DNA of 64,000 nucleotides, taken from NCBI GenBank assembly GCA_026018925.1, contig JAKSZU010000002.1, forward strand, positions 157,599,400 to 157,663,399. The letters are read 5' to 3'. A program made the translations under genes and the position numbers. The notes beneath the pieces were generated by a model, which was given only the letters and a program-made list of their open reading frames with translations, was not told the origin of the DNA and ran no database searches. This DNA comes from Tupaia tana (lineage: Eukaryota; Chordata; Mammalia; Scandentia; Tupaiidae). Shown piece by piece: positions 22,001 through 32,185 of this stretch; positions within the stretch are counted from its first letter, which is position 1, and each line of letters begins with the position of its first letter.

Positions 22001-24189
22001 GTTCATGTTTTCCAGCATGCTTGTATCTTTGCCAGGGAATGCATATTGAGTCAAATCCTTATCTTAACAAGCACCGTGGATGAAGTTATAGGTAAACTAA
22101 AAGCATGGTGGTAAGAAGATATTTTTCGCTTCCTCAAAAGAGACACAAAGCCCGGGTTTTGGAATATATTCCTATAACTCTACAAATTCCATTAGTGTAA
22201 ATACCAATGGTTTGGCAATGTACATGCATCAGTATACATCACATGAATGCCACAGCGATTTTCAGCGGCGTTCAGTTTAGTTACCAATCAGAAGGATCAC
22301 TTAACAATTCTGCTCAGAGACAACGAGGACAAAAAGCAGCGTGGATCAAGGATACCGTTTGATTTGCCTGCACTAATAAGTACTATAAATTATTTAAGGA
22401 ACTTCAAAGTCTTGAAACCGGTGAAGTACACCAGGGCAAAAGGAGAATTTGTTTGTTTATTATCAATTATTTACACAGTATGTTTTACAACATCAGATGT
22501 GTAGAAAAGGCATAATCCTGAGGAATGGTATACAATAAAAAGTATATTATGTTAATTCTGTGAAAGCCTAATGCAGGCCATCAAGTTGTAGAGGCCATTT
22601 GACGCAGTATTTATAAATGTTTCACTAACAGCCTCAATCATACTCAACTCTAGAAGGCCTTCCAAAATGTGTATCTATTTATAATATCTGGGGAAGTGAG
22701 AACCCACGTACACACAATTTCTTATGTAACTATGATAAAAGGATTTCAACTCGACGATAAAATGATAACTACAAAATAAAACATGGCTCTTGCTCAACTA
22801 ATAAAATATTTGTAACACAGGGTCACACACAATGGATGAATCAAATTCACATCTACCCAAATAGGTCAGCCAAAAATAAACATGTCAATCTTCTTAATCA
22901 AGCCAGCACTTCAAATCTAATGTAGTAATTATAGATGAAAATGGTGCTCGGATTAAGAGCTACACCCCTGGGATGTATGGAAAGTATGCCAGGTTGCTAT
23001 TGTTTTTTAATGTGCCTCCGGTCAAATGTGGTAAACTTCACACTTTTAACCAGTGCTGTTTGTAATAGATTGAATGAAACAGGTCTACAAAAGAATCAAT
23101 AAATGTAAAGACTGGAAAGAATTAGAGAGGCTCGCAGACTTGTACCTATTGTCTGGGGGAATTAGATGTCAGTTTGAGTATTATAACTCTGACAAAGGTT
23201 TCTGAGCTTTAATTTACTAGAACGTATAATGGGCAAAGGAGAAGCTGGGAAACAGAGTCAGTGTGAGTACATTATTTAACAAACACTTTAATGAACGTTA
23301 TGCACATTTTTATACCTCTGACATATTCTCCCCATTCATTTTTCGGAACCTTGTTTATCAATGAAATGCATTTCTTTACAACAGTCTCCTCCTAGGTTCC
23401 TCAAATTCCAAACCCAGGATGGTATATTTAATGCCCAATAATACACTCATGGGAACATACAATGCTCACCTTAATGTTATGATGAAAGAAATACTGGAAA
23501 CCCTATTGCTGAAGTTCAGCAAGCAAAAGAAACCCGATAATGATAGGAGGATTAGGTGAGTAATTCCTGGTTCAGCACACATGTCTAAATAGAACAAGAT
23601 TTCACAGGAATTCTCAGCCAGTCTTTATTTTTCTAGCGACAGAAAGAAGTTTAGGGAAGCTTTGTGGCTGGCACACAGAAGAAAGATCCAGTGCCTTTTT
23701 ATTTATTTACTTATTTTTTACCCAAATCCGTAGACTTAACTCTGCTTAACTCACAAAGCAGTTGTTCAGCCCTTATACACACACTAGATGCAATTTAGAT
23801 AGGTTGCATCCCCCACACTTATCTTGGGAAAGGAAAAAACATTCCATTAATCAAAAGCTAATGCATAAACCCCCTTGGGAATAAATGGAAACCACATTGC
23901 AAAGTGAGAATTAGTGTTTTCTGTAAAACATGAAAGAATGACATGTCAGAAAACTAGCCGGAGTATCCAACTAATAATCAACATGTTGCAAGCCAAAAAT
24001 TCTTTGAGTCTCTGCTGACTCTCACTGTGTGCCAGTTGGTAATGACAGGCACAAATCTTACCGAAGTAAATAGCCCTGATATTCCACCATGCACAAAACT
24101 GACTTCTAGCAAATATATCATCAAACTAATCAATATACCAAGACTTAAAGAAGTGCAAAGAGCCACAAACATGAAAAGGCAGCAGGAGA
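19031..24189. other. Long SINE-free AT-rich interval
   Basis: No gene, SINE or LTR is recognised. Points of note: an 11-G run (19385-19395) within a possible hAT-like MITE bounded by CAGTGG and CCACTG (19322-19509, weak), and a 21-C run (20346-20366). The frames around the C run are short and code for proline or glycine runs. Confidence 0.45.
20346..20366. repeat. Poly(C) 21-mer
   Basis: Twenty-one consecutive C within a CT-rich stretch. Such a run can fold as an i-motif, with a G-quadruplex on the other strand, and is prone to length change and sequencing error. Confidence 0.9.
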
Positions 24190-24233
24190 TATAAACAAGG
24201 TCCTTGTCTTCAAAGAGTTTACAATCTAATACA
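24190..24233 (-). repeat. L2 fragment
   Basis: CAAGGTCCTTGTCTTCAAAG followed by AGTTTACAATCTAAT matches the minus-orientation L2 3' region (usually ...CCCTGCCCTCAAGGAGCTTAC...). Confidence 0.55.
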
Positions 24234-24236
24234 ATA

Positions 24237-24534
24237 TTTTTTAGGCACTGTAAAAAGAGCCAGATAGTAATTATGGCAGGCCACAGGGGCTCTGTTGCAA
24301 CTATTCAACCCTGCCTAGTGGCACAAAAGCCCAAAGACAAGATGCAAACAAAAGGTTGTGACTGTGTTTTAACAACACTATTTATGGACACAAAAGTGAA
24401 TTTCATATAATTCTCCCATGTCATGAAATGTTATTTTTGCAATTTCTTTCCACCTATGTTAGTATGTAAAGATTCTTAGCACGCAGGTTATATAAAATCA
24501 GGTAGCAGATCCGATCTGACCTGCGGTCCTTAGT
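24237..24534 (+). repeat. Ancient hAT-type DNA transposon remnant
   Basis: TGTAAAAAGAGCCAGATAGTAA, GGCCACAGGGGCTCTGTTGCAA, GTGAATTTCATATAATTCTC and the later TTCTTAGCACGC...TGACCTGCGG come in the same order as a common mammalian non-autonomous hAT (Charlie-like) repeat. Family name not certain. Confidence 0.6.
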
Positions 24535-24773
24535 TTTTTCAATCTTGCTCTAAAATAACAATTATGTAATACATAGCAGAATAATATATTGGCTCATGCA
24601 AACATAAAATTAAAACTACAACTGATCAGGGATGCAAAAGTAGATTGGATATAGTCTCCAATCTAAAATGCAGTTGCAAACTAGGTGACGACAAAATTAT
24701 TTTAGCTGTAAGAATGAAATGAAATCCCAATACAAAAAGGGCTTTGGGTCTATGGTTTATAAAGAGTGCATGG

Positions 24774-25043
24774 TGAGACCAGCAGGTGGCATAATGGTTA
24801 TGTTGCTGGATTCCTACATAGTCCCTGGACCTGGCGGCTTAAACTTAATGCCAGGCATATCTGTGTGCGTGCATGCCCAAGATCCTGAGAGGAGAATGGA
24901 GGTGAAGGGATTGCAGCATGGCTATTCCCCATGGGGGTGATTTCTTGCTTTCTATCTTTCTGTCTGTCTCTCTCTCTCTCTGATGAGCTCATGCACCCTA
25001 TGGAAAAAATCTCTCTCAAAAAAATAAAAGAGAGAGAGTGAGT
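24774..25043 (+). mobile_element. Family L SINE lacking the B box
   Basis: Head GAGACCAGCAGGTGGCATAATGG, then a deletion of about 16 bases after CTACATAGTC removes the GACC-GGTTCGAGTC (B box) segment. Body and the CATGCACCCTATGG 3' motif are present. Target-site duplication GAGTGCATGG / GAGTGCTTGG at 24764-24773 and 25044-25053. Confidence 0.83.
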
Positions 25044-25333
25044 GAGTGCTTGGGACATGGTAAGAGTATTCAGGGTAAAATTCACCACGGAAGGCTGAAA
25101 GTCCATCTTGATCTCAACAGAAATTGTGAAGCATTTATTGTTAAATATGATATAAGGGTAAACTAGCAGGCACTACCCCTGGTATATAGTTTCTAACCAT
25201 TTTATAAGAATAAATACATCCATATTTCAGTAATTCTGAATAAAACTAACAGCAATATGTTTAGCAACTGAGATAAAGAGAGGGAAAGAGATTTTCAATT
25301 GGGACAGATGATCTGTCATGATATCTTTTAAAG
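25044..25333. other. Unique spacer
   Basis: Nothing recognised; AT-rich. Confidence 0.35.
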
Positions 25334-25485
25334 AAAGAATCATTTAATTTTATTTAATATTATTATAATTTTTCAATTCACCAGAGAGAGAGAGAGAGAG
25401 CACGCAAGCCATTAGGTCTGGGACTCGAACTGTGGTTGGCCATGTGGGAGTCTAGCATCTTAACCACCATGCCACTTGCTGGCCC
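25334..25485 (-). mobile_element. Family S SINE, minus strand
   Basis: Head GGACTCGAACTGTGGTTGGC...CCACTTGCTGGCCC, then a short GA tract and an AT-rich tail. Imperfect 18-20 bp target-site duplication (TGTCATGATATCTTTTAAAG against TGCCATGACATTTTAAGG). Confidence 0.82.
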
Positions 25486-25755
25486 CTGCCATGACATTTT
25501 AAGGGAGGCAGCACCAGAGACTGTCTAGTAATGACAAGAGCACACTTGAATGGAAATGGCAAAAAGAGACATTCTAAGCAGAAGAAAAAGCTTGAGAAAA
25601 GATAAAAGTAGGAAGTACGTATTTTCCAATGGTCAAGGAGAACCTCAGAGTAGCTCAACGGATGAGTTAGTAGTAGACAGAAAATAAGGGTAGGTTCATA
25701 GTAAGGAGATATTTGAATGCTAGCCTGAAAAATTTGAGCTTACTATTTATACAAA
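25486..25755 (-). repeat. L2-like LINE fragment (minus orientation)
   Basis: AGACATTCTAAGCAGAAGAA, then AAGCTTGAGAAAAGAT, then GATATTTGAATGCTAGCC and AAATTTGAGCTTACTATTTAT are in the order of the antisense of a mammal-wide L2-type LINE 3' region. Recognised by phrase similarity, diverged. Confidence 0.5.
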
Positions 25756-25974
25756 CAATGCTAAAATTTCAAGCTCTTATTATACAAATAAAATTTTGGT
25801 AAAGCTAAAATCTGTATCAGTCAATTCTAAAATATTCCAATCATCAAATAAAATGTTCCATAAATAACTTAAAACCATATATATTATTTCTAAAACCTTT
25901 CTACCACTACTCTGAATCAAATTCAAGTTGACTGGTTTATTGTTATTTTATTATTTTTTATTTTCTATTATTTT

Positions 25975-26106
25975 TTAAGAAAAAAACTGAATAATAATTT
26001 AATAGTTAGAGAGAGACAGAGGGATAGAGAGAGAAAATGAGAAATCACCCTCCTAGTGAATGTCCATTCTGCAATCCCTTCTCCGCCACTCTCCTCTCAG
26101 GATTTT

Positions 26107-26145
<39 letters not shown>

Positions 26146-26264
26146 CATGCACGCACGCACACACACATTCAGCATGGTTTTCAAGTTGCCAGGACCAGGG
26201 CTCGAACCGTGCAGTCAGCCATGTGGGATCCAGTGCCTTAACCTCCATGCTACCTGCTGGTCCT
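25975..26264 (-). mobile_element. Old family L SINE with (AC)n expansion
   Basis: AGAGAGACAGAG tract, CCCTTCTCCGCCACTCTCCTC, AGGATTTTGTACAC, then a degraded head ending CTACCTGCTGGTCCT. The spot that is GCGTGCGTGC in young copies is an AC-rich microsatellite here. Confidence 0.8.
26109..26142. repeat. (AC)n microsatellite
   Basis: About 17 AC units arising from the alternating CG/CA segment of the L SINE body. Confidence 0.95.
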
Positions 26265-27498
26265 CAACTCGAGTTTTGCAATGCAGAGCTAAAATGGCTG
26301 AATATGATGTTTGTAGATTTAGAATAGAACCTAGTACAGAGTAGGCAGTCAACAGGTAAATAATTTTTTATTTCCTTTTAGACCTATGTCAGTGTCCCCT
26401 AAATGAAACAAAGAATAATTCTTTATTTAGTTGAAGAGACATTAAAAGAAAATATCTTTTCTTCAAGACTGCATGAAAATCTGGAATCTACAAATACCTC
26501 CTGCACTCATTTTAAATGTGTTTGTTTGAGCAATGTGAATTGTACCAAGGTTATTTCATTGATGAGAAATCATCCTTTCTTCTTTGTTTTTCAATGAAAA
26601 ATATTATTTAGTAAGACATGGCACATGGAAAAAAGTTAGAACTCAGAAACAATACTGACATTTAAACTTGACCTTTCCAGGTGAATTCAGTTCTTAAATA
26701 TGGGGTGTTAATTGTCATCAGATTATGTTATAAACGGACTACTGGCTTCAGTCACCCTGCAGACCTGGCTGTGCGCTGTGCTATTATGAACCACATGAAA
26801 AAGAAGTAACCGGATTTAACCCCACTGAATGAGGGGCCAGAAAGTCTACTTGTGTCCAGGTGCTAGGCCAAGGTTTCAGAGATGAGGTGTGTATGAAGGG
26901 TATTTGTTTCCAGTACTTGTGTGGTGACTTTTTGACACTGTTTTCTTGCAGTTATCTTAGTTACTGACATGTTTAGAGCCAGACCCGAAACCCCTAAGAA
27001 TATCTGTGCCTCAAAACAAATTAATTTAGGAAGTATCTGTTGAGTCCTTTTTAGTACAGAGTATAATGTTTAGGGGCACAAAGACCAAAATTCTGTTTAA
27101 AGGTGCAACTAAACTCAAGTTTGTTAACAAATAAATATATTTAATGTCAACATAGTAATAGAAAATGAGAAAATGTAACACAGAACTTATAATATTTGTT
27201 ACTCTTCCTATCTCAATAGTCATTTTTTTAGATTTTCTAGGAGAAACAAAAATGGTTTCTAAGAAAATTAAAATCTGAAAAACAAAACAAAACAAAAAAC
27301 CACCCAGAGAGTGAAACCCACAAAAGTGTACTTGCAAAGATACGGACGCCTGCCTTACCCACAAGTAAATTTGGCTCTTCATAGGTGAGATAATTCTGAA
27401 TGGAAAAAATGTTAGTAACCCTCAGTTCTCGGTAAGGCCACCCTGTGAAGCAGTGATGGGTATGTTATGTGAGCACATTCATGCAGACTGGACACACA

Positions 27499-27531
<33 letters not shown>

Positions 27532-28166
27532 TCACTGATTTATGGGCATGACTAATTATGCTTCTTCAAAAACTTTAGTCCACACCCTTTTGGATGTCTT
27601 CCAGACCACCAACTTTTGAGATGTGTGGGGGTGAACTGAAACCATTCTCACTCAGACATATGCCTAGAAAAGCATCCGAAATGCATCCAGGGCTTTGTGC
27701 AACAGAAAAAGTCAGTCTTCCCACCTCAAAGCCACAGGCTGCACAGCTTCGACGTCTGGTGTCTTAATGGTCTTTTCCTGCAACTTCTGACTTTCTCTAT
27801 AGGCACATCGAAGAAAGCATACACGCTGGTGTTTCTGCCTGACTTGCGGCATTAGAGATGTAGTATCAGAGTAAAATCTCCCACTCATGACAGAGTCTAT
27901 GTCTCACAGAATAGTTTTTGTTTGTGTGTGAGATGAAAGTGTGAAGTCTGAGCAATCATACCTACTAAACTCAGAAAAATCTCACTGATCTAGGGTTACA
28001 CAGTCTTCTGGCACAAGGACAAAAAGGTCACCAAGAGTCACATGGCGAAGTCACCTGTTACACTCTATCAAGTGAAAAACAAGATGAACAAGGCTGATAT
28101 CTCACAATAAATGTTGGTGTGCATAAAACATGCATAACTGAATTGTATGAATTTTAACATTTTGAT
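26265..28166. other. Mostly unique spacer with a (CA)n run
   Basis: No gene is recognised. TAGTACAGAGTAGGCAGTCA near 26330 and GGAAGTATCTGTTGAGTCC near 27027 faintly resemble MIR/L2. The CA repeat is listed separately. Confidence 0.4.
27492..27530. repeat. (CA)n microsatellite
   Basis: CA repeat with one CATA interruption, in otherwise unique sequence. Confidence 0.93.
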
Positions 28167-28412
28167 TTTTTTTTTTTCTGTAGGGAAGGGTGCGTGTGCT
28201 CCTTGGAAAGAGAGAAAGAAAAGGAAAGTGAGAAATCACCCCCCGGGGGGGAAGAGCTGTGCTGCAATCCCTTTTCCTACATTCCCCTCTCAGAATTTTG
28301 GGCATACACACACATGCCGAGTGTGATTTTCGAGCCACCAGGTCTAGAACTTGAACAGTGAAGTCGGCCACGAGGTACTCAGCCATCTTTGCCTCCATGC
28401 CATCTGTTGGCC
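28167..28412 (-). mobile_element. Old family L SINE, minus strand
   Basis: T run, GAGAAATCACCCCCCGGGGGG, CTGCAATCCC, AGAATTTTGGGCATACAC and a head ending CCATGCCATCTGTTGGCC. Moderately decayed, no clear target repeat. Confidence 0.82.
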
Positions 28413-28503
28413 TCTTTTACTGATTTTCTTCATGTTGCAAAATTTTCAGTTAACCTTTATGTTCTTTCATCTGAAGTCTTACAGATTTACTTGAATATGT
28501 TTT

Positions 28504-28676
28504 TTAAAAGAATTATGCATTTAGTTTTATTTATTCATTATTTTTTTTACTTGAGCAGAGAGACACAGAGAGAGAGAGTGAGAGAGGGAAAGTGAGAAAG
28601 CAAACCACCAGGTCAGGGATTTGAACCATGGTCAGACATGTGGGAGTGTCCAACCCCTTAACTACCTGCTAGTCCC
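28504..28676 (-). mobile_element. Family S SINE, minus strand
   Basis: S head (GGGATTTGAACCATGGTCAG...CTACCTGCTAGTCCC) followed by a GAGA tract and an AT tail. Perfect 13-bp target-site duplication TTGAATATGTTTT at 28491-28503 and 28677-28689. Confidence 0.92.
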
Positions 28677-28720
28677 TTGAATATGTTTTACTGTATAAAT
28701 ATTTAACATAATCCTTTTTT

Positions 28721-28994
28721 TTTTTTAAAGAGATTTTTGCCTTAGGGAACATGCGCTCACTGGAGGGGGAGAGAGAGAGAGGGAGAGAGTGTGCATGTGA
28801 GACAGAGACAGTGCGAGGGAAAGTGAAAAAATCACCCCTTGGGGGGATGGCCACATGGCAACCCCTTCTCCATTCTCCTCCCGGGATCTTGGGCACACAT
28901 GCACATGCGCCCGGCGTACATTTTAAGCCACTGCTCTGGGACCTGGCTATGTAGGCATCCAGCGACATAACTATTACACCATCTGCTGGCCCTG
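28721..28994 (-). mobile_element. Family L SINE, minus strand
   Basis: Tail, CCTTAGGGAACATGCGC, GA-rich expansion, the palindrome remnant CCCCTTGGGGGG and head. The B box region is shortened (CACTGCTCTGGGACC). Perfect 14-bp target-site duplication CATAATCCTTTTTT at 28707-28720 and 28995-29008. Confidence 0.92.
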
Positions 28995-29028
28995 CATAAT
29001 CCTTTTTTAATTGTAGTATGCAGTTTTT

Positions 29029-29297
29029 TTTTTTTTTTTTTTTTTGAGAGGTTTTTTTTCGGTATAGGGCGCGTGCGCTCGCCAGACAGACAGAGACATA
29101 GAGACAGAAAGCGAGAAATCACCCCCCAGGGGGGATGGTCATGCCACAATCCCTTCTCTTCCATTCTCCTCTCGGGATCTTGGACACGCACGCACACGTG
29201 CCCAGCGTGAGTTTTAAGCCACTGGGTCCGGGACGCGAACCACGGTTGACTATGTGGGAGTCCAGCGACATAGCCATTACGCTAACTGCTGGTTCCC
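29029..29297 (-). mobile_element. Young family L SINE, minus strand
   Basis: CpG-rich full-length copy: GGTATAGGGCGCGTGCGCTC, CCCCCCAGGGGGG and an intact tRNA-like head with both boxes. Target-site duplication TGCAGTTTTT at 29019-29028 and 29298-29307. Third minus-strand SINE in a row. Confidence 0.92.
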
Positions 29298-29307
29298 TGC
29301 AGTTTTT

Positions 29308-29600
29308 CTTTAAATTGTTGAATTATAAGCAATTCAGTTCATGTTTAAGATTAACGTGGATATATAACAAGCAAAGTGGACATGAATCAAGTAGTAAATA
29401 CTTACTATACTTTACAGCACTTGGCTAGCTGGGATGCTTTGGAGAGACCACTGGTTCGGACCCAAGGAGCTCTAATTATCAGAGGACGATGGAGCTTTCT
29501 TCTTCACAGTCACTTAGCGTTTGACGCCCTGACCATATGATACTGTCAAACCATTTTCCTTCATCCCCTGTTTTTACATTTATTCAATCAATTAACAATA
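29308..29600. other. Unique spacer
   Basis: Nothing recognised. Confidence 0.35.
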
Positions 29601-29602
29601 CA

Positions 29603-29662
29603 AAAAAGCGGACATGGTGGCGCTAGCCCTATGGCAAAAACAATACCCCCCCAAAAAAAAGA
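29603..29662 (+). repeat. Possible 5'-truncated SINE tail
   Basis: GGTGGCGCTAGCCCTATGGC followed by AAAAACAAT, a C run and an A run resembles the 3' end of family L (GCGCACGCGCCCTATAGCAAAAACC...A). Short, so uncertain; the GGACATGGTGGCGC part also faintly recalls an Alu-like word. Confidence 0.35.
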
Positions 29663-29884
29663 ACAGTTCGCAAAGTCATACTCAACTCACTTCAAAATAT
29701 AGACTTTAAGCCACTATGTGTCACAGGTAAGGCCTCTCTATGGCAGATTAGACAGCTCTAGTGGACAGTCATAAGATTTTATCAGGGCATTAAATGTATT
29801 GAGACGTATGAAACCATTTCTGGGTTTTTACTGTTGGAAGATGAACTTAATACTAGTAAGAACCTTGAGATTGCAGAAGAAGTA

Positions 29885-29981
29885 CCCAATCCTCTCAACT
29901 ACAGATATGGAAGCTGAGGCCCAGTGAATTTATCTAACTAAGGTCACATAATTAGTGACCAATTCTGGGTTAGAATGTAAT
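29885..29981 (-). repeat. MIR fragment
   Basis: CTACAGATATGGAAGCTGAGG, then AACTAAGGTCACATAATTAG and ATTCTGGGTTAGAA follow the MIR core and 3' order on the minus strand. Confidence 0.65.
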
Positions 29982-29986
29982 TTTCT

Positions 29987-30090
29987 GGGGCCAGGCAGGT
30001 GGAGTGGTGGTAAAGATGGCTGGTTCCTGCATGGCCGACTGAGTGGTTCAAGTCCCAGGTTGAATAAAATAATTCTTTAATAAAAAAATA
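29987..30090 (+). mobile_element. Family S SINE, short
   Basis: GGGGCCAGGCAGGTGGAGTGGTGG and a B-box-like TGGTTCAAGTCCCAGG, then directly AATAAAATAATT. The CTTTCTC tract is missing, so this copy is essentially the tRNA head plus tail. Confidence 0.72.
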
Positions 30091-31994
30091 ATATATTTCT
30101 AACAAAATGAGGGAAAATGAAACATATATAAAAAAATATAAAAATTATATACTTGGTGGTAGCTCATTTTTACCACCCCCAAATCAAGGAGACCTTCAAA
30201 ACTATTTCAAAACAAACCTTCAGAATTAAACCTTTAAGTATTATTATATTACAGTACAAAAAAGTCTTGGAAACCTAAACTTAATTTTTGGTGCCGTTTC
30301 ATATAGATTGTTGTTAACATGCCACAAGCTGTAGACACTTAAAAATACTGTTTAATTTTCTTTAATCCATTTCGTTTTATGGATCTAAAATGGCCATCAG
30401 ACAATAATACAGCAGTTTCCATAAGGAATAAATTGTTACTGCTTGACAAAAAACTCTTTTTATGCTAGAAGAGGGATATATAAAAATGTCTTTTTCATAT
30501 AATTATATTAAAAAATGTGTTAGTATGTTCTCTCATATTACAGCTGTTAGAAGGTTTTTTTAAGCCACTGACTTAAGAGCTTTTCTTTCCTTCCTCATTT
30601 TTTCCTAATTAATTTCTGTTCAACCAAAGAATGCTTTCCTTTTATGGCTTCTGCTATCTTAGCAGTGCTTTTATAAAATGAGCAATCCCATTTCTGAGCT
30701 CTACCCTCAAAAAAAGGTGGGAGGGAGGAGAAAAGAGGGTATGTTTTCATTTGGTTGTTATTCCTCATTTGAGGTTTGAGGAGAGTGGGTGAATATTTAT
30801 GATCCCCTACAAAAATTTACATCTCCCTCTACTCAAAAAGGGGCAATATTTATAAATACAGAAATATTACCTCCATTAGATAGTAACAGCTTCACAAACT
30901 TATTCATATAAGGAAGCATCTCCTATTAATAAATTTACTATGTGAATTCTGATAATAGTCTTGCTTTTGTTTATAATTATTTGCTAAATGTGTTTCTTTT
31001 TAAAAAAAGAACTAGAATGGATTTAGAATGTTGTTATTCTTCAAAAGATTTCTGTTCCTGTATTTTCTCATATTTATTTTAGATTTTGTTTATACTTTAT
31101 CCAGAATTAATGAGGTTTCCCTATGTACTCTGCAAAGTTTACAGACCATTATTTTTAATCTCTTTTTTCTTTTTATGCTTTGAATAACTGCTTTTCTTTT
31201 TAAAGAATGAGGGAAGAAAGTCTGTTTAATTAAATAATATAGCCAAACAACTGCTCTTTTTACACCACAATTGCTTCACTATTAAGAAAAAAAGGCAAGG
31301 CATAAAACTCAACTAATTACATTTATTAAAGATCTGAAGAAACAGTGCTATCTCTGCCAATACCTCCTACCTCCACCCTCACACCAACTGCCTGGATTTT
31401 AGAAAATCTGGAAAAATAAGATGTCTAACACAATTTATTCAACAGGGTAGAATTTCATATAAATATATGTAATATTTATGAGATACATTAGTGCTTTTCT
31501 AATCCAAGGTATCTAAGCTCATGCTGACAGAATTAAAAATAAAACACACACACACACAAAAAAAAAAACCCAAAAACATCTCTCAGACATGAATTGACAA
31601 TTAATACAAATATGGTAATCAGAACTGATCAAGAAGTCAACAAATTGGCTATGCTTGAATCTATTCTGTGCATATACACAAGGTTCACATTACTTCCAGT
31701 AAATGATAGGTAATACATGAAGGTGGTCCAGTGAGATAAGTAATTTTCTGGTTTTAAAAACAAGCAAGTCACCTTTTATTAAAAATAGAAGCCCATTTTC
31801 CTTCAGTATAAATTCAATGGACTTGGTCAATATTTACTAGAAGTTATTTGAAACTGGTAAATTATGTTTATTTCTTTCTGGCAAGCGTATATGGCTCCTG
31901 GAATTTTTTTAATGCAAATTTTGTAATTTAAACAATTGTTTAAAATGATTATATGCTAATTTCTTCCAAGTATTTTTTATCTCTTGCATTCCTT
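30091..31994. other. AT-rich SINE-free interval
   Basis: Very AT-rich sequence with no open frame of interest and no repeat family that I can name. A (CA)7 run followed by A9 occurs at 31542-31568. Confidence 0.4.
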
Positions 31995-32185
31995 CTTCTT
32001 TAAATAATTATTTGATTTAACTTTATTTCTTTACTTTTTTTTTTTTTTTTAATTTGACCAAAGAGGGACAGAGTGAGAAAGTAAGAGAGTGAGAGCGAGA
32101 AAGCAAGCCACCAGGACCAGGACATGAACCGCGGTCGGCCATGTGGGAGTCCAGTGCCCTTAACCACCACGCCACCTGCAGGCCC
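31995..32185 (-). mobile_element. Family S SINE, minus strand
   Basis: TTTAATTTGACCAAAGAGGG tail side, GAGCGAGAAAGCAAGCCACC and a head with GAACCGCGGTCGGCCATG. Near-perfect target-site duplication CTCTTGCATTC / CTCTTGGCATTC just outside (31981- and 32188-). Confidence 0.87.

Noticed and set aside
26109..26160. CRISPR-like or satellite array
   Set aside because: Simple dinucleotide repeats without spacers; eukaryotic microsatellite.
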